A DNA stretch of 64,000 bases from CAZRHH01 sp964599885 (GTDB lineage: Bacteria > Chloroflexota > Dehalococcoidia > DSTF01 > JACRBR01), in assembly GCA_964599885.1 (NCBI GenBank), contig CAZRHH010000010.1, forward strand, positions 1 to 64,000, read 5' to 3'. Numbering within the stretch: position 1 is the first letter of the stretch; each line of letters starts with the position of its first letter. A program made the position numbers and the translations under genes. The notes below the pieces were generated by a model. The model was not told the DNA's origin and did not search any database. It saw nothing but the letters and a program-made list of their open reading frames with translations. Shown piece by piece: positions 9,157 to 17,497 of the stretch.

Positions 9157-9603
9157 TCACCCCACCCGGATCAGCAAAATAGGCAAGCTCGACTCGTGCA
9201 GCACCTGCTCCGCCACGCTGCCGAACATCAGCCGGTTGATGCCGCGCCGTGAGTGCGTCGCCATCGCGATGCCGTCGGCGTCGACTTCCTTCGCCGCCGT
9301 CACGATCTGGCGCGCCGCCTGGCCCTGCAGGACCATCGTCTGCACCTTGACGCCCGCCGCGCGCACCTGCGCGGCCAGCCGATCGAGATAACTCTGCGCC
9401 TGGTCCGTGAACGCCGACCACGCCGCCGTGCCCCCGTGACTCTTACCCATCGCGCCGCGCTCGCTCCAGTCGGCGTTCACGGCATCGACGACGCGCAACA
9501 GCGTGATCTCGGCGCCCATCACGCGCGCCAGGTCGATCGCGTGCGGAATCACAGACTCCGACCGCGCCGTGCCATCCAGCGTCACCAGCAGATGTTTGAA
9601 CAT
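9157..9603 (-). CDS. Universal stress protein (UspA family)
   Basis: A single-domain Usp of 148 residues, beginning MFKHLLVTLDGTARSE and ending in the Usp strand PILLIRVG. The nucleotide-binding region reads MATHSRRGINRLMFGSVAEQ; ATP-binding members usually have Gly where this has the Ser of HSRRG, so nucleotide binding may be weakened. The start at 9603 is supported by a GGGGGGAGG Shine-Dalgarno; the frame opens nine codons further upstream without support. Confidence 0.9.
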   Translation of the reverse strand: MFKHLLVTLDGTARSESVIPHAIDLARVMGAEITLLRVVDAVNADWSERGAMGKSHGGTAAWSAFTDQAQSYLDRLAAQVRAAGVKVQTMVLQGQAARQIVTAAKEVDADGIAMATHSRRGINRLMFGSVAEQVLHESSLPILLIRVG

Positions 9604-9779
9604 GATGAACCTCCCCCCGCAAATTTCCAATGCGACTCAAACAGTTATCGTCTCGCGGGGCATGCGGATGTGAGGGGGTAGCACCCGATCGCGCATGGCG
9701 ATCGGATCCCCCAGACCCACTACCCTAACCCGATCTCAGTATCGGCAGCCGGCGCCTATTCCCGTGCTACCATGCCGCG

Positions 9780-10745
9780 ATGTCACGGATTGTCGCCGTA
9801 CTCGCCGCCACCGCATTCTGTGCGCTCACCATCGCCTGCGCGGCATCCGTAGACTCGCCGGAAGACGCGCCCGCGGCCACAACCACCTCACAAGGAGCAT
9901 CCCCAGGGACGGCGTGTACGCCCAGCCAGCCGCGCGAACCCGGCGCCACGCAGGCCTCGATAGACGCTGGCGGCGTAGCGCGCGCCTACACGCTGCGCGT
10001 CCCGCCCGGGTACGATGGCAGCGCGCGCACGCCGCTCGTCTTCGCGTTTCACGGGTACGCGCAGACCGCCGTCGCAATCGCCAGCTACTCCCAGATCGGG
10101 GCGGCCACGGACCGGGCCGGATACATCGCCGTTATTCCGGACGGTACGGGCACGCCGCAGTTTTGGAATACGCGGCAGACACCCGGCCGCGCCCAGGACG
10201 TCGAGTTCGTCGATGCGCTGCTGACAAGCGTGTCTGCGGAGTTGTGCGTCGACGCCGACCGCGTCTACGCCACGGGATACTCAAACGGCGGCGGAATGGC
10301 GCAGGCGCTCGCCTGTGCGCTCCCAGGACGGATCGCCGCCGTCGGGGTCGTCGCCGGCACATGGGTTCCGTGCCGCGCCAACGTCCCGCTCATCGCGTTT
10401 CACGGCATCGAAGACCGCATCGTCCCCTACGCCGGCGGCGAGACGCCGCCCGAACTGGGGAGCATCGTCTTTCCGCCCGTCCGCCGTTCCGTCTCCGAGT
10501 GGGCAGGCGAGAGCGGCTGCAACAAGCTCGCGACGATCGCCCGCGTCTCAACCGAAGTCGAATTATCGATCTTCGGGAGCTGCGATGGCGCCGGTGAAGT
10601 CCTGCTCTACACCGTTATCGGTGGCGGCCACACGTGGCCGGGAGCGACGCCGCTCGACTTCCTCGGCTTCACAACAGCGCAGATCGACGCCTCTCAGCGC
10701 ATGATGGAGTTCTTTAGCGCTCACACAGCCTCAGAGCGCCGATAG
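9780..10745 (+). CDS. Secreted PHB-depolymerase/esterase-like alpha/beta hydrolase
   Basis: A 321-residue secreted esterase of the LpqC/polyhydroxybutyrate-depolymerase-like group. Residues 1-20 form a signal peptide ending LTIAC, a weak lipobox. The oxyanion strand FAFHGYAQ is near residue 90, the nucleophile is the Ser of GYSNGGGM, the acid is probably Asp in HGIEDRIVPY, and the catalytic His is in GGGHTWPGA. Family substrates are polyhydroxyalkanoates, feruloyl esters or acetylated xylan; the sequence does not decide between them. A Ser/Thr/Pro-rich linker (25-52) separates signal and domain. Confidence 0.85.
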   Translation: MSRIVAVLAATAFCALTIACAASVDSPEDAPAATTTSQGASPGTACTPSQPREPGATQASIDAGGVARAYTLRVPPGYDGSARTPLVFAFHGYAQTAVAIASYSQIGAATDRAGYIAVIPDGTGTPQFWNTRQTPGRAQDVEFVDALLTSVSAELCVDADRVYATGYSNGGGMAQALACALPGRIAAVGVVAGTWVPCRANVPLIAFHGIEDRIVPYAGGETPPELGSIVFPPVRRSVSEWAGESGCNKLATIARVSTEVELSIFGSCDGAGEVLLYTVIGGGHTWPGATPLDFLGFTTAQIDASQRMMEFFSAHTASERR

Positions 10746-10762
10746 CGATCTACAACGACCTA

Positions 10763-10791
10763 TTGACACCTTCGCTTCAAACGCGTAACCT
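10763..10791 (+). promoter_or_regulatory. Promoter of the SRPBCC-ArsR operon
   Basis: TTGACA (10763-10768), a 17-base spacer, then TAACCT (10786-10791). It lies 38 bases before the SRPBCC start and just before a dyad. Confidence 0.65.
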
Positions 10792-10800
10792 CGCGCTTAC

Positions 10801-10816
10801 GTAACCCGTACGTTAC
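10801..10816. promoter_or_regulatory. Dyad likely to be the ArsR-type operator
   Basis: GTAAC-N6-GTTAC directly follows the -10 element. ArsR-family repressors bind such dyads overlapping their promoters, and an ArsR-type protein is the second gene of the operon. The link is inferred from position. Confidence 0.45.
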
Positions 10817-10828
10817 AGGAGTGTACCG

Positions 10829-11290
10829 ATGACCGCTGCAATCGAAAGCCTGCTGACAGTCCGTCGCTGCATCCACATCAACGCGACACCCGATCGCATC
10901 TGGCGCGAATTCGAAACGCTCGAACGCATGCAAGCGTGGTTCGGGACCGGCCACTCGCTCCTGGAGTACGAGCCGCGCGTCGGCGGCTGGGTCGAACTTG
11001 AAGTTGATGCCTACGGCGAGACACTTCGCTTCGGCGGACGCATTACCGTCTTCGAGCCGCCGCACGAACTCACGTTCGAGGACGACTGGCTCCCGCCCCG
11101 CAACGGCATCTCCGAAACGATTCTCATCACACTGCGCCTCACACCCAACCGCGCCGGCACCATCGTGGAACTCCTGCTACACGGATTCGAACGCTTGGGC
11201 CAACGCGCAGCCGAAGTGCATCGCGGTCTCGAAGGCGGCTGGACCACGCGTCAGCTTGAAGCGTTGCGCCGCATCATCGAGGGAGCATGA
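10829..11290 (+). CDS. SRPBCC (AHSA1-like) domain protein
   Basis: A 153-residue START/SRPBCC-fold protein of the AHSA1 type, with the family pattern HINATPDRIWREFETLERM, a central WVELEVDAYG region and a C-terminal helix ending TRQLEALRRII. These proteins have a hydrophobic ligand cavity; the ligand is unknown. It has AGGAG before its ATG and its stop overlaps the start of the ArsR gene (ATGA, 11287-11290). SRPBCC/ArsR pairs are a recurring operon type in which the regulator controls the pair. Confidence 0.85.
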   Translation: MTAAIESLLTVRRCIHINATPDRIWREFETLERMQAWFGTGHSLLEYEPRVGGWVELEVDAYGETLRFGGRITVFEPPHELTFEDDWLPPRNGISETILITLRLTPNRAGTIVELLLHGFERLGQRAAEVHRGLEGGWTTRQLEALRRIIEGA

Positions 11291-11640
11291 GCCGTCGCAC
11301 CCAGGCCGTAGACGACGCCTTCCAGGCATTGTCCGATCCCACGCGCCGCGACATTCTCGACCTCCTGCGGCGTCGCGGCACACTCACGGCGGGTGCCATC
11401 GCGACCGCTCATGCCGAGATCAGCCGCCCGGGGGTCTCGCGCCATCTTCGCATCCTGAGGGAAGCGGGGCTCGTCATTGCCGAAGAGTCCGGCCGCGAAC
11501 GCTGCTACCGGCTCAACGTTGCCGCGCTCGCCAGCGTGCATCGCGATTGGTTCGCGCGCTTCACGCCGATGTGGGAAGACTCACTCACGCAACTCAAGTC
11601 GAACGTCGAAGGCACCACCCGAAAAAGGAAGGCAGGCTAA
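11287..11640 (+). CDS. ArsR-family winged-helix transcriptional regulator
   Basis: A 117-residue repressor-like protein with the classic opening AFQALSDPTRRDILDLLRR and recognition-helix region SRPGVSRHLRILREAGLV, followed by the wing (EESGRERCYRL). No CxC metal box is visible, so it is probably not an arsenic or metal sensor. It is translationally coupled to the SRPBCC gene and probably represses the promoter at 10763. Confidence 0.9.
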   Translation: MSRRTQAVDDAFQALSDPTRRDILDLLRRRGTLTAGAIATAHAEISRPGVSRHLRILREAGLVIAEESGRERCYRLNVAALASVHRDWFARFTPMWEDSLTQLKSNVEGTTRKRKAG

Positions 11641-11715
11641 ACCAACGGCCCCACCCGGTGCCCCAGTCCCCAATCCCCAGTCACATCCTCCACATCTGTG
11701 TCATCTGTGGATAGC

Positions 11716-12249
11716 CTAGATCGCCCCGCGCAGCACTTCCCGCTTGAACCAGTCCCACGGCTGCGCCTCCGCAAAGTGCAGCAGATACTCCTGCGCCATC
11801 TTCGGGACCAACAACAACCCCAGCGGCGTCAGCGTCGAACGCCAAGACGACGGCGTCAATTGCGGCCAGAAGCGCGTCACCGCCGCCACGTACAACCACC
11901 AGTTCTCGAACAGATTCGGGAAGATGAACAGCATGATCCGGTCGTGCGTGATCTCGAAGAGCACCACACCGATCATCCGGTACGGGAACAGCAGCAATGC
12001 CGGCCACCGCGCCCACGCATTCGTCCATCCGAGCGCCACGTAGAACTCGATCGACAGATAATACGAGTCGAGCACCTTGTCGACTGTGTGATAGCGCCCG
12101 TCGAACCCGCCGAGATGCATCAGCGAAATCAGCACAACATCGAGCGTGTCGATAATCATCGACGCGATCCCGCCGAACAACGGCCAGCGCAAGATCGTCA
12201 GCGGGATCAGCAGGCGCAGCGCAATGACGATCAGAGCGCCGGCGCTCAT
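11716..12249 (-). CDS. Multi-pass membrane protein, function unknown
   Basis: A 177-residue hydrophobic protein with about four membrane segments (near residues 3-22, 28-45, 75-95 and 100-120), separated by polar stretches such as GGFDGRYHTVDKVLD. I do not recognise the family. The ATG at 12249 is preferred because it directly precedes the first membrane segment; the open frame extends 23 codons further upstream in Arg-rich sequence. It follows the comM 3' part by 28 bases and was probably in its operon before the island inserted. Confidence 0.7.
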   Translation of the reverse strand: MSAGALIVIALRLLIPLTILRWPLFGGIASMIIDTLDVVLISLMHLGGFDGRYHTVDKVLDSYYLSIEFYVALGWTNAWARWPALLLFPYRMIGVVLFEITHDRIMLFIFPNLFENWWLYVAAVTRFWPQLTPSSWRSTLTPLGLLLVPKMAQEYLLHFAEAQPWDWFKREVLRGAI

Positions 12250-12277
12250 GCGTCGCGCTGGGCGGCGCGGCGCGCCA

Positions 12278-12752
12278 TCAACCCCGCACGCGCTGGCGGT
12301 ACTGGATTGCCTCCGCAAGATGCGCCGAAGCGATGTCGTCGGCGCCGGACATGTCGGCGATCGTCCGCGCCAGCTTCAACACGCGATGAAACGCCCGCGC
12401 CGAAAGCGACAACTGCGCCATCGCCAGCCGCAAGAGTGATTGCGCCTGCTCGTCGAGCCGCGCCTGGCAGAATTCGCGCACTTCTGTCGGCGACATCTCC
12501 GCGTTGCACGTGTACCGCGTACAGGCGAACCGGCGCGTCTGCACCGCGCGCGACGCCTCCACCCGCTCCCGCACTTCCGCCGACGATTCGCCGACCGCGT
12601 TCGATGCCAGCTTCTCGTACTCCACGCGCGGCACTTCAACGAAGATGTCGATCCGGTCGAGCAACGGCCCTGAGATCCGCTTCTGGTACCGGCTCACCGT
12701 GGACTCTGAACATGAGCACTCCTTCGTTGGGTCGCCGTAGTACCCGCACGGG
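12278..12752 (-). pseudogene. comM: comM (YifB/Mg-chelatase-like ATPase), 3' part
   Basis: C-terminal part of ComM, a hexameric ATPase used in branch migration during natural transformation. The chromosomal part begins at CPCGYYGDPTKECSC and continues with the conserved RYQKRISGPLLDRIDIFVEVP and the Mg_chelatase_C helical domain ending EAIQYRQ. The rest of the gene is at 46,956-48,020 in the same orientation. Upstream of 12,752 the frame runs into island sequence with no similarity. Joining at the shared 13 bp restores one frame (AQNPCGYYGDP). Confidence 0.93.
12740..12752. other. Left attachment site of the island (attL core)
   Basis: GTACCCGCACGGG is identical to 46,956-46,968. It marks the point where comM similarity ends; the island lies to its right. 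Confidence 0.85.
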
Positions 12753-12821
12753 CATCCGTGCAGGTAAGAACTACACCAGGTTGGAGCGTGTGGTGCGGCT
12801 TTGACGGCGGGGCGCTCGACC

Positions 12822-15434
12822 ATGCTGGAGAGCGTGATCGACGCTCTCCGCGGCGTCAAGGGCCCGGACCGCGCCGGTTGGTGGACCGCGCACTGCCCGC
12901 TCCACGTCGATCGCAAGCCAAGCCTGCGATTCACGTCGACCGGCTTCGAGTGCATGGGTTGCGGGGAGAAGGGCCACATCGCGCTACTCGCCGCCAAGCT
13001 CGGCGTCGCTGAAGAGAAGCATCGGCCTTTCGACGCGCGCGTACAGGCGACCTACGACTACGTCGACGAGGACGGCCGGCTGCTCTTTCAGTCGGTGCGG
13101 CTTCGCGATCCAAAAGACTTTCGACAGCGCCGACCAGATGGTTCGGGCGGTTGGATCTGGAACCTCAACGGCGTCCGGCGCGCGCTCTACCGGCTGCCAG
13201 AAGTGCTGTCGGCGGCGGCAGACGAGGCCCTTTTTGTCGTAGAAGGCGAGAAGGACGCGAATCGTCTCTGGGCGGAAGGCCTGCCTGCAACCACGAACGC
13301 CGGCGGGGCCGGCAAATGGCTGTCCGAGTACAGCGAGTCACTGCGCGGTAGCACGGCGGTGATCATCCCCGACAACGACGACGCCGGCCGTGGGCACGCC
13401 GAACAGGTTGCACGATCCGGTGATGGTGTCGCCGCGGAAGTGCGTGTGCTTACGCTGCCGAACCTACCGGAGAAGGGCGACGTCAGCGACTGGTTCGATG
13501 CCGGCGGCACCGCCGCCGAGCTGCTACAGCTCGCCGCCGAAACGGCCGTCTTCGTCCCCGATTGTGATGGGCAAGGCGACGCATCCGTCACCGGCACCGG
13601 GCAGCAGCCGACGATCGTCGTCAGCGACCGTCATCTCCACGACATCGCCGCCGACGGCTGGCTCGCGCTGCAGCGTGCCAACGTCCCGGTTCGATCCTTC
13701 GTTCACGGCCTCGACGTGGCTGAGGTCGTTCGAGACGCGGGCGGACGTTGCTCGATCAAGCACATGGGCGTCGCGGCCCTGCGCGGTCGGTTGGACCGCT
13801 GCGCAGACTGGCAGCGGGAGGCGAAGGGCGGTCTCGCTCCGGCGCGGCCGCCCAAAGATGTCGTCGAAGACATGCTCGCACTCGAGAAGCCGTTACCGCC
13901 GCTCAAGGGCATCGTCGGAACGCCGATGTTCGCGGACGACGGTTCACTCGACTGCACGCCCGGCTATCAGCCGACGACGCATCTCTATTACGAACCCACA
14001 GGCGAAGCGATCCCGGCTGTGCCGCCCACGCCCGACGCCACCGACCTCATGCGCGCCAAAGCGTATCTGCGCCAGGAGTGGCTCGCGGACTTTCCGTTCC
14101 TGGACGACGCGTCCTTCGCGCACGCGGTCTCGATAGCGCTCACCGTGATGGCCCGCGAGATGATCCACGGGCCGACACCGCTCTTCGCCGTCGACGCGCC
14201 CGCGCCGGGCAGCGGCAAGGGGTTGCTGTGCTCCAGCGTCGGCATCATCGTCTCCGGTCGCGAGGCCGCAGTCATGACCGAGACGCGGGGCGAGGAAGAG
14301 AGGAAGCGGATCACCGCGCTGGTCCGCGCCGGTCATCCTCTGTTGTTGCTGGACAACGTGAAACGAAAGCTGGAATCAGGCACGTTCGCAGCCATGCTGA
14401 CCGCCCCGTTCTGGTCCGACCGCATCCTCGGCGCTACGCAAGACGTCGAACTCCCCGTGCGCGGTGTTTGGATGGCGACGGGCAACAACTTGCAATTCGA
14501 CAGCGACATCAGCCGGCGTGTGGTGTGGATCAGGATCGACGCACGTGTCGATCGTCCATGGGAACGTTCGGAGTTCCGCAAGGGGAATCTTCTGGAGTGG
14601 GTCGGTCGCCACCGCCACGAGTTGGTGTGGTCTTGCCTGGTGCTCATCCAGAACTGGATCGCCGCGGGCCGACCGCTGTGGCAAGGACGTCCACTCGGCT
14701 CCTTCGAGTCCTGGTGCAACGTGATCGGTGGCGTCCTTGAGGCGGCCGGCATCGCAGGCTTCCTCGAGAACCGGGGCGAACTCTACAGCCGTGCCGACGC
14801 AGAGACCGAGGAATGGCGCACCTTCGTGCGCCAGTGGCAGGCGGCGTTCGGCGATACGCCCATCAAGGCGGCCGAAGTCCTCAGCATCGCGAAGGAGCTC
14901 CTGCCATCGGTCTTTGAGCGCGTGAGAGACAACGCATCGGATCGGGCGCTCCTCACGCGTTTGGGCATAGCACTGAAGCAACGCGTCGACCGATCGTTCG
15001 ACGGCTTATTCATCCGCCGGGCCGGCGCAGACCACCACGACGGCGGCACGCTGTGGCGGCTGGATTGCGGAACCTTCAATGGATCAGATGCCTCAGCATC
15101 AGCAGAGGTTCCGCAAGATAAGTGGTCAACTCCAGATACGTTTGCGGAAGCTGCGGAACCTGCGGAACCTGTTTTGGGGGTCGATGCAACTTTTGACGAT
15201 CAACCCCCAACAGAACACGGAGTGTTTCCGACCCCGAAAAAGCATCCGCAGGTTCCGCAGCTTCCGCACGTAGATTCAAATTCAACCGATTTCGGCGCGG
15301 AACCTTTGCGGAAGGTTGACGTCTCTACGACCAAGGTTCCGCAGGAGCGTCCTCGCTGCGGCCGCTGCCGTATGCCGATGAGCGTCGCCCGAGTTGATGA
15401 CGTCTGCGGCTTGTGCAAGCAGGTGGCGCGATGA
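12822..15434 (+). CDS. Primase-helicase-like replication protein
   Basis: An 870-residue protein with a CHC2-type zinc motif at the N-terminus (C25, H28, C44, C47 in HCPLH...FECMGCG), a TOPRIM-like domain (FVVEGEKDANRL near 135 and IIPDNDDAGRGHA near 181), and a helicase/ATPase-like half with a Walker A motif (APGSGKGLL near 463). This is the layout of phage and plasmid primase-helicases. The C-terminus ends in two CxxC pairs (RCGRCRMPM, DVCGLCKQV). The ATG at 12822 is chosen; a TTG at 12801 is possible and would overlap the ORF that crosses attP. Its 3' quarter contains a cluster of GCGGAACC words. Confidence 0.82.
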   Translation: MLESVIDALRGVKGPDRAGWWTAHCPLHVDRKPSLRFTSTGFECMGCGEKGHIALLAAKLGVAEEKHRPFDARVQATYDYVDEDGRLLFQSVRLRDPKDFRQRRPDGSGGWIWNLNGVRRALYRLPEVLSAAADEALFVVEGEKDANRLWAEGLPATTNAGGAGKWLSEYSESLRGSTAVIIPDNDDAGRGHAEQVARSGDGVAAEVRVLTLPNLPEKGDVSDWFDAGGTAAELLQLAAETAVFVPDCDGQGDASVTGTGQQPTIVVSDRHLHDIAADGWLALQRANVPVRSFVHGLDVAEVVRDAGGRCSIKHMGVAALRGRLDRCADWQREAKGGLAPARPPKDVVEDMLALEKPLPPLKGIVGTPMFADDGSLDCTPGYQPTTHLYYEPTGEAIPAVPPTPDATDLMRAKAYLRQEWLADFPFLDDASFAHAVSIALTVMAREMIHGPTPLFAVDAPAPGSGKGLLCSSVGIIVSGREAAVMTETRGEEERKRITALVRAGHPLLLLDNVKRKLESGTFAAMLTAPFWSDRILGATQDVELPVRGVWMATGNNLQFDSDISRRVVWIRIDARVDRPWERSEFRKGNLLEWVGRHRHELVWSCLVLIQNWIAAGRPLWQGRPLGSFESWCNVIGGVLEAAGIAGFLENRGELYSRADAETEEWRTFVRQWQAAFGDTPIKAAEVLSIAKELLPSVFERVRDNASDRALLTRLGIALKQRVDRSFDGLFIRRAGADHHDGGTLWRLDCGTFNGSDASASAEVPQDKWSTPDTFAEAAEPAEPVLGVDATFDDQPPTEHGVFPTPKKHPQVPQLPHVDSNSTDFGAEPLRKVDVSTTKVPQERPRCGRCRMPMSVARVDDVCGLCKQVAR
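15098..15356. repeat. Cluster of GCGGAACC/GGTTCCGC words in the primase gene
   Basis: At least five copies of GGTTCCGC or its complement, and several GCGGAAG variants, lie within 260 bases in both orientations. They encode a low-complexity linker (repeated AEP, VPQ). Such clusters inside replication genes can be iterons of a replication origin, but repeated Ala-Glu-Pro coding is an alternative cause. Confidence 0.4.
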
Positions 15435-15436
15435 CG

Positions 15437-15458
15437 CACACCATGACCGAATCGTGAT
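15437..15458 (+). repeat. Island dyad site S1
   Basis: CACACCAT-GACCGA-ATCGTGAT. Two bases after the primase stop and before the methyltransferase gene. Left arm extends outward as GACG, shared with S2 and S3. Confidence 0.7.
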
Positions 15459-15470
15459 GGAGAGCCGCTC

Positions 15471-16715
15471 ATGACGAAGATGATCACCGCCGCACCCCTC
15501 CAGATCGAGCACGTTGCGATCGACGAACTGAAGCCCGACCCGGCCAACCCGCGCCGGATCTCCGACGCCGAACTAGAGTCGCTCACGCGCAGCCTGCGCG
15601 AGTATGGGTTCGTGCAGCCCGTGCTCGCGCGGCGTGAAGACAAGACGGTCATCGGCGGCCACCAGCGGCTGCTGGCGGCGCGGCGCCTCGGGATGAAGAC
15701 CGTGCCCGTGACGTACCTCGACGTGACGATCGAGCAAGCGCGTGTCCTCAACCTCGCCCTCAACAAGATCAGCGGCTCGTGGGATCAGGAGCTGCTCGCC
15801 CGACTGGTGGCTGACCTCGCCGGCGTGGCCGACCTGGACATCACGCTCTCCGGCTTCGCGGAGGACGAACTCGACCAGTTGCTCAAGTCGCTCGACGTGC
15901 GCGAGAAGCGGGAGAAGGTCGAGGCCTTCGACGTCGAGGCGGCGCTTGAGGCCGCACGCGCGGCCACACGCGCCCAACCGGGCGACCTGTGGGCGATGGG
16001 CGACCACCGGCTGCTGGTCGGCGACGCTGGCGACGCGGCGGCGGTGACGCGGCTGCTCGATGGCAAGCGTCCGGCGATGGCGTTCACCGACCCGCCCTAC
16101 AACGTGGCCTACGGCGATCACGGCGGCCAGCAGCAGGGACAGCGCAAGCGGCGCATCCAGAACGACGCGATGCCGCGCGATCAGTTCGAGACGTTCTGTC
16201 GCGGCTGGGTGCGCAACCTCCTGGAACACGTCGACGGCGCGATCTACTGCTGCATGTCGAGCAAGGAACTGCCGCTCGTCTCGCGCGTGTTCGAAGAAGA
16301 AGGCGGTCACTGGAGCGACACGGTCATCTGGCGCAAAGACCGCTTCACGCTCGGACGCGCGGACTACCAGCGGCAGTACGAGCCGATCTGGTTCGGCTGG
16401 CGCGAAGGCGCGAAACACCAGTGGCACGGCGGCCGCAACCAGGGCGACGTGTGGGACGTGGACCGTCCGTCCGACAGCGACGCGCACCCAACGATGAAGC
16501 CGCTCGCGCTCGTCGAGAAGGCGATCGAGAACTCGTCCTCCTCCGGTGACATCGTGCTCGACCTCTTTCTGGGTTCGGGCTCGACGCTGATCGCCGCGGA
16601 GCGTACCGGCCGCGTCTGCTACGGCACCGAACTCGACCCGCACTATGGCAGCGTCGTGTTGGCGCGCTGGGAGTCTTTTGCAGGGAAGGTCGCGGAATGC
16701 CTCAGCCGTTCGTGA
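15471..16715 (+). CDS. ParB-domain / DNA methyltransferase fusion
   Basis: A 414-residue protein. Residues 10-100 form a ParB/Srx-like domain (IDELKPDPANPRRIS, then VIGGHQRLLAARRLG). Residues 185-410 form a DNA methyltransferase with the catalytic TDPPYN motif near 206 and the SAM-binding LDLFLGSGSTL near 366. DPPY before FxGxG is the beta-class order, which covers N4-cytosine and N6-adenine enzymes. This fusion is common in phages and integrated elements, where it usually acts without a partner nuclease. It starts at an ATG 13 bases after site S1. Confidence 0.92.
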   Translation: MTKMITAAPLQIEHVAIDELKPDPANPRRISDAELESLTRSLREYGFVQPVLARREDKTVIGGHQRLLAARRLGMKTVPVTYLDVTIEQARVLNLALNKISGSWDQELLARLVADLAGVADLDITLSGFAEDELDQLLKSLDVREKREKVEAFDVEAALEAARAATRAQPGDLWAMGDHRLLVGDAGDAAAVTRLLDGKRPAMAFTDPPYNVAYGDHGGQQQGQRKRRIQNDAMPRDQFETFCRGWVRNLLEHVDGAIYCCMSSKELPLVSRVFEEEGGHWSDTVIWRKDRFTLGRADYQRQYEPIWFGWREGAKHQWHGGRNQGDVWDVDRPSDSDAHPTMKPLALVEKAIENSSSSGDIVLDLFLGSGSTLIAAERTGRVCYGTELDPHYGSVVLARWESFAGKVAECLSRS

Positions 16716-16897
16716 TCACGAAGGACCCGCGCGGCCCGCAGATGCACGTCCGCCGGCGCGACGACGTCGCCTGCGTCGGCTGCATCGAGGTCGGGCTGTT
16801 CGCGATCGTGCAAGCGGTGATCGAGGAAGAGGCAGCGGCCTCGGCTGGGGAGGGCACACCAACCGAGGCCGCTAGAGAGGCGATGGTAGCACGATGA
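16697..16897 (+). CDS. Small hypothetical protein
   Basis: A 66-residue frame beginning MPQPFVITKDPRGPQMHVRR, with a CVGC pair in its middle and an acidic, Ala-rich end. It has GGGAAGG upstream and overlaps the methyltransferase 3' end by 19 bases, typical of compact phage-like operons. I do not recognise a family, and the length gives little statistical support. Confidence 0.45.
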   Translation: MPQPFVITKDPRGPQMHVRRRDDVACVGCIEVGLFAIVQAVIEEEAAASAGEGTPTEAAREAMVAR

Positions 16898-16920
16898 GGC
16901 TGCGTTGCGTTTATCCGGCG

Positions 16921-17319
16921 TCAATCACTGGCCACGACGCGCCCGTCGATGCCGACCGCCGCATCGCCGAACAGGATCGCCGCCCAGGCCTCGGCGTCGG
17001 CGCGGTTACTGCCGAACGTCGTGCAATGCTCGGCGCAATGGCGGACGAGGGCGAGCCGACCCTCGGCGCTGTCGGGAAACGCCGGCGTGATCGGCGTGCC
17101 CTCGCTGACGGCTTCGTACGCGGCGACCTCGCATTGATCAGCCGTCAAGCCTTCGGTGGTCGGCATCGTGCCCCCGCATTCGGCGCGGTGGGCGTCGCTG
17201 TCGAAGACGTAGTTCGCCGGCAGCAGCGGCTCGTGCCGCCCGCGATCGTCTCTCGGGTGCTGCCAGCCTTTCGGGAATCGCCGCACCTCGCGGCCTCCGA
17301 CGGAGTAGAACTCGCTCAT
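16921..17319 (-). CDS. Hypothetical protein of phage-like small-gene type
   Basis: A 132-residue soluble protein beginning MSEFYSVGGREVRRFPKGWQ, with four cysteines (ECGG, QCEV and CAEHC) that could bind metal. The start at 17319 is supported by AGGAGA eight bases upstream and by a -10/-35 pair at 17341-17369; the upstream extension of the frame crosses this promoter and is rejected. It is divergent from the RAMA gene. No function can be assigned. Confidence 0.6.
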   Translation of the reverse strand: MSEFYSVGGREVRRFPKGWQHPRDDRGRHEPLLPANYVFDSDAHRAECGGTMPTTEGLTADQCEVAAYEAVSEGTPITPAFPDSAEGRLALVRHCAEHCTTFGSNRADAEAWAAILFGDAAVGIDGRVVASD

Positions 17320-17333
17320 CTGATTCTCCTTTC

Positions 17334-17451
17334 GCCACCATACATCACTCTGGCGAACGCACGAGTCAACGCCTCGCCGGCCGGAGTTTCGAGTGTTAAC
17401 GAACTGACACACCCGTTGACTTCGCTCCGCACCGGAGTGATGTATGGCGGC
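17334..17451. promoter_or_regulatory. Mirror-image divergent promoters with 20-bp inverted repeat
   Basis: The 20 bases at 17334-17353 and those at 17432-17451 are inverted copies with two mismatches (core GAGTGATGTATGG). Each contains the -10 GATGTA, 17 bases from a TTGACT -35: 17416-17421 with 17439-17444 rightward, and 17364-17369 with 17341-17346 leftward. The two genes therefore start from matching promoters and probably respond to the same regulator. Confidence 0.7.
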
Positions 17452-17497
17452 ACCAACGAGACGGCCTCAGACGAGGCCCAGCGAGAGGAGCGGCGCG

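Noticed and set aside
12771..12796. ACACC...GTGTGG near attL as an eleventh dyad
   Set aside because: The spacing is one base short and the inner arm bases are missing, so it cannot be counted.
13411..13432. GCACGAT-CCGGTG-ATGGTGTC inside the primase gene, similar to the island dyads
   Set aside because: It lacks the invariant ATCGTG hexamer and is in coding DNA, unlike the ten accepted sites.
16709..16722. TTCGTGATCACGAA palindrome
   Set aside because: It lacks the six-base spacer of the dyads and sits in overlapping coding sequence; chance or a methylation-type site is as likely.
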